From Blastobasis lacticolella (lineage: Eukaryota > Arthropoda > Insecta > Lepidoptera > Blastobasidae), in NCBI GenBank assembly GCA_905147135.1, contig LR990050.1, positions 1,438,501-1,502,500 on the forward strand: a stretch of DNA of 64,000 nt, given 5' to 3'. Position numbers and translations under genes: made by a program. Below the pieces are notes generated by a model. That model did no database searches, was not told the DNA's origin, and worked only from the letters and a program-made list of their open reading frames with translations. Within the stretch, counting starts at the first letter, position 1; every line of letters starts with the position of its first letter. Shown piece after piece: positions 9,606 to 21,483 of the stretch.

Positions 9606-10929
9606 GTATTAGGCCGAAAACATATGTATGTTTTTCATCGTTTTTGTAATTTTTGTAAAACGTGTCCTTTTATCTTTGCAATCCGACCTAAACCAACTCC
9701 GGCCTCGCAAACGATAGCTCCCAGCAATTCAATAATTAAGCGTCCGATTGTTACAAAACGCTGGATCATTTACTCCAACCCCGGAGCTTGTAATACCCCA
9801 AATAATATTAACAACGCCCCCGACTTAGGTAATTCAATATCTCCGCTTAATGTGACTATATGACGCCCTTATGCCGTAACAACAATGGCAGTAAAATATT
9901 AACGGTGTATCCAACCCACCGACGGTGACAGCAGCTCTATAAGCGTTTAATCTTTACTCACATTACGCCTGTATCAAGCAATTAAGGAGGTCCTAACTAC
10001 ATTAGGATTTCGTTTATTCGTTTTAAACGAGAGAGTATCTCCCAAAGTGGCCATTACGAGTGTAATCGAAGCGTTACAGGGCTAATGCGGTGGTGAAGGG
10101 GACGGCAACAGGCGGACCGCTGCAGAGAGAAAGGGACGCCCGCGCAGCGTAATAGCCAACTCATTTTGTTAAAAGGAAAGCGATAAAGATTTGATTTAAA
10201 AGACAAAAAGTAATGGTCTCGAGAAATGAATAAGACGCACGGGTTTTCGGTCGCGAAGGACTTCGATGAATGAAGTACGGCTTTTTTGTAGCAACTTACA
10301 GTCGGTATGCGCGTGTTTATCTCCCTCCATTATTACAAAACCTTACTGTGGGCAATGTTACGCAAATGTAGTCCCTGCATGGGCGCCAAACCTATACTAA
10401 TGTTTGTTACTAAGTCGAGTGCGTAGGTATCCATTGAAATTGTGTCCAGACGAAACTAAATCTACAGTATGGTATGGATATAGCTTGGGGTCCTGCACAC
10501 ATAATCTACATTTAATTTAAAAGAAAGTAGCAAACTATAAAAACAGATAAGAATAAATTAATACCTTACGAAGTGCAAATGTGTGCCAAAACATTATTAT
10601 GAACAAATGCGCTCCGTCCATATGTCAGCACAAATAGAACTACCAGGACACCAGTGAAAGTTCTGGAATGTGAATGGCCGTCGAGACCTCGCCACGCAGC
10701 AGGTGCGCCAAGTTGACCTATCGGCGGGCGATCATCCAAACTTTGCCTATTAACCGGCCAATAGCAGGCTGTCTTTGCGGGCCTTTAATTTGAAAAGTTC
10801 TGAGATGCAATTTATATTAGTTGGGATGCGGGCTGCAAGCGGCGAGGCGATCCTTGTTCGATTTGGTTCGAATACACCATCGATTTCACGAATTGGTGGT
10901 TCGAGTCACTGATTTAGGTGGGTACTTAT
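9606..10929. other. Spacer, nothing recognised
   Basis: About 1.3 kb without window-internal repeats. Frames on either strand near 9624-9863 are short and match no protein I know. Confidence 0.4.
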
Positions 10930-11425
10930 TAGGCCAGTCAAATCTTACAAAAAAATGGCCCTAAAACGCAAAGCGCGATGTAACGCTGAATTTTTGGTAT
11001 GTTATTTGGACCCCATAAGAGAGTGTGAAACTACATTTTGCAAGCAAAAAAAAATTGTGCTTCCTGCGTAATACGTAAAAAACTGCGAAATTTTCGGACT
11101 TTTTTTACTTTCTGGTATAAAAATAAAAAACTATGCATTTTTCGACCAATGAAGCTTCATGGCTTTTAAAGTTCATTATATTTGCCACTATTTAAGCTCA
11201 AACGCAGCTCTACAAAATGTACAGTGACCAAGTTATGACTCTACGAAGATGATCAATTTTTCCGGAAAATTTACAATTTTAAGTTTTGCTCCCGTCCGGA
11301 GCAAGTTATTGATAAAATCGCTAATCCTATGATAAAAGTAACTAAAAGAAAGTTGTAGTACATTTAATTTACTTTCATTGAAGTAGAAAACGAACTAAGT
11401 GAGACAAAGAGTTTACTTACAATCC
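10930..11425 (+). repeat. Left inverted repeat of the 3.1 kb element
   Basis: Landmarks in order are aaaacgcaaagcgcgatgta, gagtgtgaaactacattttg, aattgtgcttcctgcgtaat and ttgctcccgtccggagcaag. All recur reversed at 13570-14060. The inner limit is set where aacgaactaagtgagac is followed by divergence. Confidence 0.8.
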
Positions 11426-11879
11426 TGAAAATGGTTTTTTGAAGAATTCTGTGAATACTTATTTGTGTGAATGGTACCAAAGTACTTATGCTATGCTTGT
11501 TAGAAATTACGTTTTAATAATAATAAAATACCATGACAAGGTGCCAATCAGCTTCCGAGACCGTTCTATCAGTCTCAGGGTCCAGTGGAAGATATTTGTC
11601 AACCTCGCCAATGAATTGCTCGCTTTGATTCGAGCGATTCAATAACTGAACCCAGGGCCGTTTGTATGTTAGTTTGAAGTTGCTTAGTTTTACCATGGGT
11701 TACTGACATCTACCTAGTTCTATTGAAATCGTAATAATGTATTTTTTTGACATTACTTGGCTTTAGTGTTGTATCTACATTCATACGACGACGACATTAG
11801 GGCCTCTAAGGAACAAGCCTCTATAAACGAATTCTCGACACCACTGGCAGGCTAGGTAGAACAGTCCTTAGTAAGTACG

Positions 11880-13410
11880 CTTTATGGCGCCTAAAACTAA
11901 AAAAATGATGGTTTCATTCGTTCTATTGCGGTAGGGACTACCTTCCGACGCCGGTTTTCCACCCCCCAGCCCAGGAAATTACTTCCAGCATATCTAACTC
12001 GACTTTGGATCTAAAGGTGACTGCGAAGCCGCCGTCCACGCCATGAGAACTTTCCTACAAAGTAATAGTGTTGAAGTCGTACTGAAGGGTGACGTAAAAA
12101 TGGATTCAACTACGTCGATAGAGGCGCGTTGCTTGGTCAAATACGATCTAAGTTGCCGGCCGCTTATAAGTTTATGCGGCAATGCTACAAAAAGCCGAGC
12201 AATCTTATATACAAAGGCTACCTCTCGCAATCAGTAGTCGGCTGCCAGCAGTAGGCGACTCTCGAGAAGCCAAATTCTAAATTTAACGTGTGGTAGTACG
12301 ACCTACTTAGAACACGGGATCCTACGAGGGGATGCGAACACGGTTTTACAGGATTTTCAGCTCCTCATGCGCGAGTAGAGGGTGATTGGTGTGCAGTCCG
12401 AGGCCTGGTACCATTTCTGCAGCTTTTGACGCTATTACTATTACAATGTCGTCGACAAGGCGTGGCTTCATTTTCTAGGTAGTTTTGATTAATCCCTCTC
12501 GGACTTCATTAAAGAAAAAAATTCAATTCTATTGTTGTGTTTTGCGGCGTGTCAACAATACAGTGAGACATATTCTTATATTTTAATTCTTAACATAAAT
12601 CTCGATAATTCGTCTTGGAAACAGATGGATATGGAGGTCTAGGCGTTAGGAAAGTTTCAGATGTGTCCCTGTCAGCTTTTCTGTCTTCGGTGCATAGTTC
12701 ACAGTATCCAGTGTAGAACTTATTATCTAATCTAGGGACTTTTATTACGGCGTATTCTATCGAGGCCAAATAAATGCCTTTGGCACGAGGCTTTTCCGGA
12801 GGCCGAGCTCCCGAAAAATTCCTGTTCCCAACGGCTATGGGGCGAGCCTCGCTGCAGATTGGTGCGAAGCAATCTTTTAAGCGCACCAACCAACTGTGCA
12901 GAGCGTGCCCGTTTGCTGGCTGCTGGCGAGTGTAAATCGGGTCTCTAACTTCAGGCAATGTCTTCTAAAAATATTGGGACACTTCTCGACCGCGTTACGC
13001 ACTATATCATCCGCCGGGCCTTCACCTCCGCTGGAGCACCCGCTAAGCTTGAGCCAAGTGGTTTAGCCCGTGATGACGGTAAAAGGCCCGAAGGGGTGAC
13101 CCTCCCGCCCTGGGAGCTGGGACGACGTTTGGTCAGGGACACCAAGTGTAGCGATACCCTTGCACAGTTCCATCTTCCAGTAACGGCCCGATGCCGTCTC
13201 AACTGAAAGTGTCAAACGGCGCAAGTGTTGGTGGAAACCACATATTTACGCCGTTTGGTGTAGAAACCCTTGAATTCTAGTGTCCATGCGCACACTCCCT
13301 ATTTCAGGAGCTAGCTAAGCGCTTGGTCGATATTACTAAAGACCCATAGGGCTGACTTCCACTTCGGATGGGGGACAATACGGCCAGCCTTCTGAGCAGC
13401 ATTCCTTTTA
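11880..13410 (+). pseudogene. Decayed reverse-transcriptase ORF with RT core and C-terminal module
   Basis: Blocks in the expected order, in alternating frames: GFIRSIAVGTTFRRR (from 11907), GSKGDCEAAVHAMRTFLQSN (from 12007), YKFMRQCYKKPSNLIYKGYL then SQSVVGCQQ (12165-12251, the RT 'QGD' motif region broken by a stop), LRGDANTVLQDFQLLMRE (from 12322, just after the degraded catalytic box), GGLGVRKVSDVSLSAFLSSV (from 12633), ERARLLAAGECKSGL (from 12901), LEPSGLARDDGKRPEGVTLP (13048), FTPFGVETLEF (13245), FQELAKRLVDITKDP (13302) and LRMGDNTASLLSSIP (13362). From memory these match a group of uncharacterised invertebrate RT proteins whose C-terminus carries 'DGKRPDG…W…D.T'; that part may be a PD-(D/E)XK-type nuclease, which is inference. 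Several frameshifts and at least five stops make it non-functional. The N-terminus was not found. Confidence 0.75.
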
Positions 13411-13569
13411 GTTCTAATACCGTGGACCTTGGACAAAATTAGTGATTGTTTTATTAAGTTAGTTGTTATTTGTAATTTGTATTATGTCAGATAAGTATTC
13501 ATAATGTATAATTGTTATTCCTACCTTAATAAATACTTTATTCTTCAAAAATACATTTTTACGTTCTCC

Positions 13570-14060
13570 TCGTTTTTTTTAAGATTGTGAATGAACCATT
13601 AGTCTCACATAGTTCGTTCTGTACATCATTTAAAGCAAATTAAATGTACTGCAACTCCCTTTTAATTTTTTTTATAATAGAACTAGAAATTTTACCAATA
13701 ATTTGCTCCGGACAGGAGCAAAACCTAAAATTTTAGTTTTTCGGGAAAAATAGACTATCTTTAAAGAGTCATAACTTGGTTGCTATACGCTTTATGGAGC
13801 TGTGTTTGGGCTTAAATCCTTGCAAATTTAATCAATTTTAAAAGCTATTGAGCTTTGTTGGTCGAAAAATTTTTTATTTTTAGACCTGAAAGTGAAAAAA
13901 GTCCCGAAGTTTCGCAGGTTTTCACGTATTACGCAGGAAGCACAATTTTTTTTTGCTTGCAAAATGTAGTTTCACACTCTCTTAAGGGGTCCAAATAACA
14001 TATCAAAAATGCAGCGTTACATCGCGCTTTGCGTTTTAGATGTAAGATTTGACTGGCCTA
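13570..14060 (-). repeat. Right inverted repeat of the 3.1 kb element
   Basis: It is the reverse complement of 10930-11425. On the plus strand it shows ttgctccggacaggagcaaa, attacgcaggaagcacaatt, gcgttacatcgcgctttgcg and the outer end gtaagatttgactggccta. Confidence 0.8.
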
Positions 14061-14314
14061 TATGTTTGTTCAAGGAAAATGACTCAAGGTCAAGATAGTC
14101 GAGAAAAATTTTAGGGCGCCAGCCACCACCGTTTGGAAGAACATAATTTATATAGACATTTTCATCTTTAAATTTCCGTGGTTACCAAGCGGAACTGCAA
14201 ACAATACTTAAGTATAGAGACCAGTATAGAGAGCTAGTCTACAGACAACAGCGACTCTCTTCTAAGGTACTAAATCTTGAAACAGATTTCCTTTTCACAA
14301 CTTTCTTGACATTA

Positions 14315-14535
14315 TCAGCCTATAACAGTCCATTTCAGGACTCAGGGCCTCCCCCACGAAAGTGGGGGCTATTGCCATAATCTCCACGCTTAGAAGGCGG
14401 GTTGGAGATCGCAGTGTTATAAATATAACAATGGAAATGTCCATGTACAAATGCAGCTGCCCATTTTCCCGCGTACAGAGACTCCAGATCTTTTGTCTGA
14501 AAAACATTAGTCGCCTTGTACGACATCCACGAGTG
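14315..14535 (-). mobile_element. RTE-like LINE 3' end (GAT-tailed family), minus strand
   Basis: On the plus strand it reads agtccatttcaggactcagg, attgccataatctccacgct, ggttggagatcgcagtgtt and tagtcgccttgtacgac. The same blocks occur at 21205-21475 (same orientation) and reversed at 27340-27612 and 56565-56828, where the element ends in gatgatgat. It is non-coding. Confidence 0.75.
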
Positions 14536-15565
14536 TAAAAGTAGGTACATTAAGAAAATATGACTAATCCGTTTTTACACCAGCAGAATCTGTTCATTTA
14601 TCTGTACATATATTGTATTGTATAGTTTTTCGGGTGAAAAGAGAACTTATCCTCAGAATGCCATTTCGGGTTACAGCGGTACGAATGTGCTGAGGGCTTT
14701 GAATCTGTAGACCTCACAGTAAAGTTCCACAATATACACATTTTGATCTGACAAAATGTCTGGCTGAACGTTTCCACCTTGTACGTACAATCTACTGCAT
14801 TTGCAAAACCCCTGTACCGAAATTGAGAACCCCTCTATTCGTTGAGAAATTAGCACAACAAAGCCGAACTGGCCGAAAATTTCCAAACGAAAAAACGTCA
14901 CTGTCAATATAGATCCACCTGCCGATAAAATATTGGTAGCTCCCTCGGGTTAGTGTGTATGTGATGGATGCCTCGTAAAAATTTGATCGCTTCGCAGTTC
15001 GCTTTACGTGCATTTTTATTCCAAGCCCAAGCCTCTAGCCATTCAGGATTTATTGATAACTGAAAGGATTGCAGCAGTAGAACTAGTTATTATGCCAAAG
15101 ATACCTATCTATGTAAAAGTTATCGTCGTTGGAATCCTGTTATGTGGGGTGTTATTGCCAAATTGGTAATATAGGACGTAGTTGTAAGCAATTTGAAGCT
15201 ATACGATGGGGTGACTACCTAGTATCTTGCGCACTGCACATCTTACAGCATAAATTCTGCATTTTTGTTGCCTGCAATCTCAATGCATGAATCGTATACG
15301 TTATAGGCGATAGTTACCGCTTACTGAACTGCATTGCTTGGATTAAAAAACATGATTATCACTAATAATGTAAAGCCCAGGATCATATACAGAATATTAG
15401 ACGTCAGATCCAGTTACTTAATTAACTTGTTTTAGACTAGCACCATCTAGGTACGCATGCAAAACGACTTTACTGAAAATGCTGGTCTTACTTATTTATT
15501 AATTAATTTATTTTATAGTGCTTTATTAAAATTCATCTAATTAGCAATAGGTACGCCACGCACCT
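14536..15565. other. Spacer with no assigned feature
   Basis: The words ggcgatagttaccgcttact near 15305 look like a tiny LINE tail. Otherwise no gene or repeat is recognised. Confidence 0.4.
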
Positions 15566-15690
15566 GGAAAAATAAGAGCGGATTCTCTCTAAAATCATGA
15601 GTGAAGCGTAAATATGGTCGCTCATTTACCTACATGTGTGCTTGCTTTGACACTGTGACTGGCGTGACAGCGCGGCACAATATCAAACAA
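15566..15690 (+). repeat. Dispersed repeat R5, copy 1
   Basis: The blocks ctaaaatcatgagtgaagcg and cactgtgactggcgtgacag recur at 44205-44400 in the same order, with extra sequence between them in the second copy. It is non-coding and the family is unknown. Confidence 0.6.
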
Positions 15691-15707
15691 AAGGGCGGCG
15701 GAATTTA

Positions 15708-15800
15708 TTTATTTATTTAAAAACTTTATTGCACTAAAAATAATACAATTGGCGGACTTAAAGCCATTAAGGCTTTATCTACCAGTCAACCAGTAGGCCA
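15708..15800 (-). mobile_element. LINE 3' end with TTTA run, minus strand
   Basis: On the plus strand a TTTA run is followed by aaaactttattgcactaaaa, ggcggacttaaagccattaa and ggctttatctaccagtcaac. I recall this as the reversed terminus of a common lepidopteran LINE. The coding part is missing. Confidence 0.55.
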
Positions 15801-17067
15801 TGCGTAAAGCGAAAGAGTAGGTGCCAAAAGCGGAACAGAGAGCAAGTATATTTAATTAACTAATAATAATAAATAATAATATGGTAATAAAAAAAAAAAA
15901 AAAAATGAATGTCAGACGTGTTGGTATATGTCTAAGTGTGTAGGTAATATAGAACAAATAAATTGTCAAGAATATGTCGTACCTTACATCACTTCTCTTT
16001 AATGTAGAACGGCACCGTATTTTTTTCAGATCCGTCATCCGTGACTTATGCATCTTCAGTGATAATTGTTAAAATAATTAGAGGTCGTGGTGCATGCCAG
16101 ATACTATAAGGTGCTGTCCTGATTGGCATCGGTCGTGCGATGTGCGATTTTGAGGTCTCCTATTGTCGCGACGGTCGCACGACCGTTGCCAATTAGGACA
16201 TCGCTTAAGAGCAAAGTTGTGTCGCACGCGCCCGCCGCGCGCCGCTCACAACAAACCATAACACGAGGTAGGTATTACCTTCCGGCCCCTCACGGCTGAC
16301 TGACACATAGCGATTATATAATCCGACACCACTCCCGCATCAGCGACCTTCTTACATTACTTTTTTATTCAGGTCAGGTGCTCCCTCACCTACCCTCATT
16401 TCCGAAGTAATGGAAGATTTTTATAATTCAAATATAAAATATGGCCCGATTCCAGCAGTGGAGCGCGTTTTTCATTTTACAAAATTGTGTGCGAGAAATA
16501 TCGCGCCCCTGTCAATTAACCAGCGACATCAATTGGGACGCGAGCTCGCTGATTTTTTCATTTCACCGTGATTGTATTGATTCCGTCTGTGCGACATTTA
16601 TGACGGCGGCTCGGATGCGGATGTGCCACTGACAGGGATCTGTTTACTCCCATTTTTTATTGTTATTTAAATTAAGTTCGGCGATAGGTACTGATTTTGA
16701 TAACTACCTAGATTGAATTGTGATTTTAGGTACTTTGTTTGTGTATTGTGTGTATTGCGTCTTGGCTGGGTCTTCATTTGAGAGAAGTCGCGCATGGTCT
16801 GAAGTCCAACGTAATATTTCAAAGTGTACTTTTATACTTAAGGCCGTCGGCCGAAATAAAGTTTTCTATAATGTCTGGAAGAACGTTATCGTGCTAGAGA
16901 ACCACGCTAGAGCACATTGTGGCGCACGGTCCATTAGCAGCGGCTAGAGCAAAAGTCGTTAGCATCGGACGAAACGTTACTCAAGTTACGGTCCACTTCG
17001 GCGCGGACTGTGCTCCGTACAATTGGAATTCGGTCCAATTTGCCATCCATGGATATGTGTCACACTG
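15801..17067. other. Spacer with a short inverted repeat, no gene
   Basis: A poly-A run lies at 15889-15905. GC content rises from about 16900. Short frames here (for example 16441-16632) match nothing known. Confidence 0.4.
16115..16200. mobile_element. 86 bp inverted-repeat unit (putative MITE or hairpin)
   Basis: The left arm tgtcctgattggcatcggtc plus gtgcga (16115-16140) is complementary to 16175-16200 at 24 of 26 positions. The 34 bp loop holds no ORF. A miniature transposable element or a hairpin relic is equally likely. Confidence 0.55.
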
Positions 17068-17150
17068 CACACCGCGTACGCCGGGTGCACCGCGTTCGCC
17101 GGGTGCACCGCGTACGCCGCGTGCACCGCGCCCGCCGCCCGCGCCCTAAT
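17068..17150 (+). repeat. GC-rich minisatellite, 18 bp unit
   Basis: Units like accgcgtacgccgggtgc repeat about four times with small changes (accgcgttcgccgggtgc, accgcgtacgccgcgtgc). The translated APRTPGAPRSPGAP pattern reflects the repeat and does not indicate a gene. Confidence 0.8.
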
Positions 17151-17418
17151 TGCTAGCCGGCGCCGCTGTCGGCGATGACGCGCTAATCCTGTTTACTACA
17201 ATTTCGACGCCGAAACTACGTTGAATGAATGCAAATCTGATGGCCGCCGAGTGGCGTGCCGCGAGCGAGCGAAGAGCGGCGCGAAGGGTATTAGTTGGCC
17301 ATATTACGTAAAGGAAAAAACGTCTACCGCGATTATTAATCACATTAACTAAATTACATTCGCGTCTTTGTTTAAATTCCATTATCATCAACGTCTTTGT
17401 CATGCTAAAAACAAACAT

Positions 17419-17521
17419 TTTGGCGTTATGGTCATAGTTTTGGTCCAGGTTGTGCTCCCGCGTGCGAGTGCCGGGTGTCCGTCTTTACCATGATCCAAGA
17501 TTTGACAGATCAGGTAATCGA
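17419..17521 (-). mobile_element. SINE-T 3' fragment, minus strand
   Basis: It reads ttggcgttatggtcatagtt, ggttgtgctcccgcgtgcga, ccatgatccaagatttgaca and gatcaggtaat, the reverse of the SINE-T 3' third. It is 5'-truncated. Confidence 0.7.
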
Positions 17522-19799
17522 TCAAATGTAGAATTTATCAATAATAGACTATGATAAAAGTAGAATCAGTCAAATGTAGACTAAACGATCCACTGCCTTC
17601 TATGTAAAAGACCTTTTATCTAAGCGTTCCATCCACTCCAATGGACTTTGTGACACCTGCTATCCACTCACGGTGTCGTACAAGGCAACTAGTGGTTTAG
17701 ATTTGGATCAGCTTGAACCTCCTATACTAGAAAATACATCAGCTCTTACAAGTTGTATTTCAAGACTGCGATCTTAAGTATCCTATTAAACTTAGACTGA
17801 TTTGGAGGAGGTTCCAATCCAACAGCGGACAATTAAATAACGACCGTCGAGATTTCCGCTTCCGTCCAAGACTTGCGACGAGCCCATCCGCGAGTAGTGT
17901 CAATACGGTTTTGTGCAACTTTCAAACTATTTTATGCAGTTTGACACGCCTGAAAATCTGCGCCGAACTTACGTGCCGCGAAACTTCGTCCCTATGCTTC
18001 CCGCGCGGCGCCTGCTGCAACTTTCGGGCTTTTGATTAAACTGGAATCTGCTAAAAGCCCGACGAACCGCTTTTAGTTTCAATCTGGAAGCGCTACAGTT
18101 TTGCATAGTGTTGGCCTAATTGGCTTTTTACGTGGCGCTCCGCCGCTGTGTGTCTTTGCTCAGTTCTCTTAGAGGATTCAGATACCGCGTCCAACTATAC
18201 GCTTGATTGCATATATTTGAATAGTTTAAGCTATTTGTCTTCCTGTTTGAATCCACTTAAGTATTTTGATGATGTTTCCAGTTTTTTTGGATTGGTTGGT
18301 CGACCAAGTTACATGTAAATTTCACTACTATATTTACCCTTTTCATCCCATGTCAAAAATCATTATCATTGATAAAGATAAGATCTTCAAACAAGAATTT
18401 TCTAGGTCCAGCGGTATGGTATAATTCAGCTTCCTTTACTGTTTACCATTCCTTTACCATTTTGAAACAGCCATGTTATCTTGAGCTTTGGGTCTTCATC
18501 ACAGGCTTTGTTCATACTCGTAAGATACGATTGCTTATAAGGGACGCGTCTCATCTTATGCCATTAAATAATATAAAAGAAGCGTTGTAAAATGGTTTAT
18601 GTTTTGTATCGAGGTTTATCAGGCCATTCTAAGGATCCCTCATCGGCTGGAGCGTGGCAATTTGCGTCGTACAACGCTGGAGTGAGAGTCGAGTTTGGGT
18701 CCTCCAAGATATAGGTGTGCGCCGATGCTTAGGCGTAAAGTTTTGATGGCGGCATTATGAAATATTACGAGTATAGCCGATGACCTCCGAAGCCAATCAA
18801 GATAATGCTCGGATTGCTCGGTCGCCCGCTGTAATAATATCGCCGGTGATAAACTAAGCGTTCACCAAGTTATTGCTCTCTGATTAAATATAAACTTTGA
18901 AAGCCATTTCCTTAATGACAAAGTCGGGAGTGCTCCCAAGGTCTCGGCAATGAAATGAATTAGCCACTGGATTATGGATGGAGTTTTGATTGGGAATTCG
19001 AGTATGAGCCCTCCAACTTTGTGAGTGTTTTATGTGTAGCCTGACTTTTACTTTTACGCTCAAACGTGATTTTAGCTGTTAAGTACCTACCTACTTTCTA
19101 AAGTTATATACATGAAGCTTTTTAAGTAATATACATGTATTTGGCCTTCTTTAAGTTTATATTTAGTCCATGCCGAACTCCGCTTCATTCTACGCGATTT
19201 AAGATATTTTGTAGATTTTGTAAGAAGCAAAGTGTCAGATCTGTGTCAGATATTGTTAAGTGGTCCGTTTATTTCCAGATATATTACTCGTATAACAGTT
19301 ACAATTTTCAACAGATACCTGAACTGTATTTATAAATTTGCACTGAGAACATTGTTAATTGGTAATTTTACAATTTACCCAAATTGTAATTTTAGTACAA
19401 CGTGAAACATTAATTCCAAGGGAATCCTAAATTATATCACAACATGAGACCGTTTATCCCACTGGGTCCAGAAAATTTACGAAATCAACTGACGAAATAA
19501 AAATAAGTTTTTTCAAAATCGAGTAGTTTCGTATCAAAGTGCAGTCAATCGTTGAATTGTTTGCCTTGCCCGGTGGGTGCATCTGCATGCTGCATAATGC
19601 CTTCAACTCCCCCCCCTTTCCCCCTCACGTTGCGTTGCGCAGTAAAATAGAAGGAAAATGCAGTCCAACAACACAATAGCACTTGTTGCCTCCTCTTGAC
19701 CCACAGTCTACAGGTGAACGGTGAACTGGATATACAAATAGTTATTTCGATTTCTTGAGATTCATTTTACTGGTGGTAAAATTATGTGATGGAATAAGA
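17522..19799. other. Repeat-poor spacer of 2.3 kb
   Basis: No mobile element or gene is recognised. The part at about 17830-18180 and 18640-18990 is GC-mixed and free of window-internal repeats. It is a candidate for conserved non-coding DNA, which only a cross-species comparison could show. Confidence 0.4.
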
Positions 19800-20121
19800 G
19801 CGTCAGTAGCCTAATGTTTAAGGGGTCTGACTCGTAAGCGAGAGGTACCGGGTTCGAACTCCAGTGCCGTCATGCAACAATGACTCTTTTCTGAGTTGTG
19901 TACATTAGCTAAATAATAAAGAATGCTCGTACGGTGAGGGAAAATATCGTGATGAAACCGTTCAGGTAATTGAATGCGTAACCATGATCCAGGTTCCCCT
20001 GTTAACAGGGTTTCGGAGGGTAGGTGGCAGTCGTTAGACTCTAATTTGTGATCTGCCAAATCCTGGATCATGATCAAGGCGATCCGCGAGAGCAAAACCG
20101 GGACAGTAACACCAAGATGAC
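19800..20121 (+). mobile_element. SINE-T copy, full length, diverged
   Basis: The head is gcgtcagtagcctaatgttt, then tgactcgtaagcgagaggta and the B box ggttcgaactc. The body lacks part of 'caatctggtcag'. It ends gggacagtaacaccaagatg then acc. Several changes in the head suggest an old copy. Confidence 0.8.
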
Positions 20122-21118
20122 CGATGAGTTCCTGTTTGAAGTTCCATCGTAGTCCTCATACCTTGGGGCGGGCCGTTTTTTATTTTATGACTGTGCGTTT
20201 GTAGTTTTGTGATATAAATTTGTGTATGAATTGTGGGCATTTATGGGCAATAGTTGTAACTTTACTCCAGGTATTGCTTGGTTGCCACTAAGTTGTATAA
20301 AAGTGTTTTGTAGAACTCTAAAATGGCTATAATAGGTATGTAATTGGTTTCTCGAAAACGGGTTTGGGAAATTCAATGGTTAACATGGTTTTCAGAGCTG
20401 GATATTTGAGATATTGGACGTATATTGCTTACGGCGATACTGATCGATCGACCAAAAACTAATTAATCATCAGATTTGAGTAATGAATAATTTTAACTAA
20501 ACTGAAGCAACAATGTAGGTACCCGTGTAAACGTTTATTTGACGACCCATTTACGCCATTTTTTAGTCTAAAAGTATAGTAGGAATACAAAAGCCCGTTT
20601 ATGAGGGGTTTTACTTTTTCATGAAAAGAAACACTGAACTGATTTTGATGACGGTTTATTTATAGTAATATAGCTTATATAGGTATCAGAATAACCTATA
20701 AGCTATGCTTATTCCCGAAATATGAAGTTATTCCTAAGATCTCACGCTATATGGCTAAAACAGCGCTGTACGGAACCATACCGTCCCGTGACAGCATAAG
20801 CTGAGCCAGGTCCATTTGCCTTAGTTATTTTTATTGTTTAGATGTAGTGGTAAGGCACGATATTTAGTTTAAGGCAATAAATGATTATTATTCTTATTCT
20901 TAATCGAATTTTACGTGGGTACGTATCACCTATAACCGCTGGCAGAAGTTTGCAATTAAAAAGTGGAGTTACAATTACAGTTATTTGCACGAGAATCATT
21001 AAAATGTGGAAGCAAGAAAATATTGAGTAAAGTGCAAATTGAAAGAAGCCGGGGAAAAATGTTAAGCAAAAGCAAATTTTGAAAACGCAGCGAACACCTG
21101 CACTGCAATCAAATAAAG
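20122..21118. other. Spacer, nothing recognised
   Basis: AT-rich, no repeat matches. The palindromic-looking words around taggtatcagaataaccta at about 20681 are short. Confidence 0.4.
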
Positions 21119-21208
21119 TGAAGTTCATAAGCGCTCGGTGCCGAACGATAGATGCAATCTGCAATTGAAAACTTCGTCCCAATAAAAGTATTGCTCACCT
21201 CATTTCTA
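21119..21208 (+). repeat. Local direct duplication, left copy
   Basis: The words taagcgctcggtgccgaacg, atagatgcaatct and ttgaaaacttcgtccca recur as ctaagcgctcagcgccgaat, ggtagatgcaaat and ctgaaaacttcttccca at 21741-21840. Between the copies sit an RTE-like tail and a SINE-G, both on the minus strand. Confidence 0.65.
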
Positions 21209-21475
21209 TCATCATCATCACAGCCCGTAACAGTCCACTGCAGGATTTAGGGCCTCTCCCACGAAAGGGGAGGTTATTGCCATAATCTCCACGCTTGGCA
21301 AGCGGGTTGGAGATCGCAGTGTTTAAATATAACAATGGAAAATGCTGCAGCCCATCTTCCAGAATAAGGAGACTCTTGATATTTTGCCTCGAAAACATTA
21401 GTCGCCTTGTACGACACCCATGAGTGTAAGGGGTTGGTGCTATTCTACTCTGCCGGACACCACACGGCACAGGCT
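21205..21475 (-). mobile_element. RTE-like LINE 3' end, minus strand
   Basis: It starts with a catcatcatcac run (reverse of the GAT tail), then cagtccactgcaggatttag, ttgccataatctccacgctt and tagtcgccttgtacgacacc. It is the longest minus-strand copy of the family. A short tail of coding sequence may be included but no domain is visible. Confidence 0.75.
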
Positions 21476-21483
21476 CATTTCTA

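Larger units (their letters stand above)
10930..14060. mobile_element. 3.1 kb element with about 490 bp terminal inverted repeats enclosing an RT pseudogene
   Basis: The outer ends are exact complements over taggccagtcaaatcttac. The arms (10930-11425 and 13570-14060) stay alignable for about 490 bp, near 90 percent by eye in the outer 200 bp and lower inward. The flanks allow a TAT target duplication (10927-10929 and 14061-14063) or a TA duplication if the ends are GGCCAGTC/GACTGGCC. Between the arms lies a decayed reverse-transcriptase ORF on the plus strand. There is no poly-A tail and no LTR. It may be a DNA-type element that captured a retroelement, a fold-back element, or an RT element using inverted repeats; the sequence alone does not decide. 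Confidence 0.75.

Noticed and set aside
9624..9863. Nuclear copy of mitochondrial DNA
   Set aside because: Some words resemble AT-rich mitochondrial genes, but neither strand gives a recognisable mitochondrial protein.
10930..14060. Helitron or endogenous virus as explanation for the 3.1 kb element
   Set aside because: No rolling-circle Rep or helicase motif, no LTRs, and no envelope or capsid-like frame. The inverted ends and the RT blocks are the only features seen.
17068..17150. Collagen-like coding exon (APRTPGAP pattern)
   Set aside because: The Gly-X-Y periodicity is not kept, and the repeat unit is an 18 bp DNA minisatellite with no splice signals recognised.
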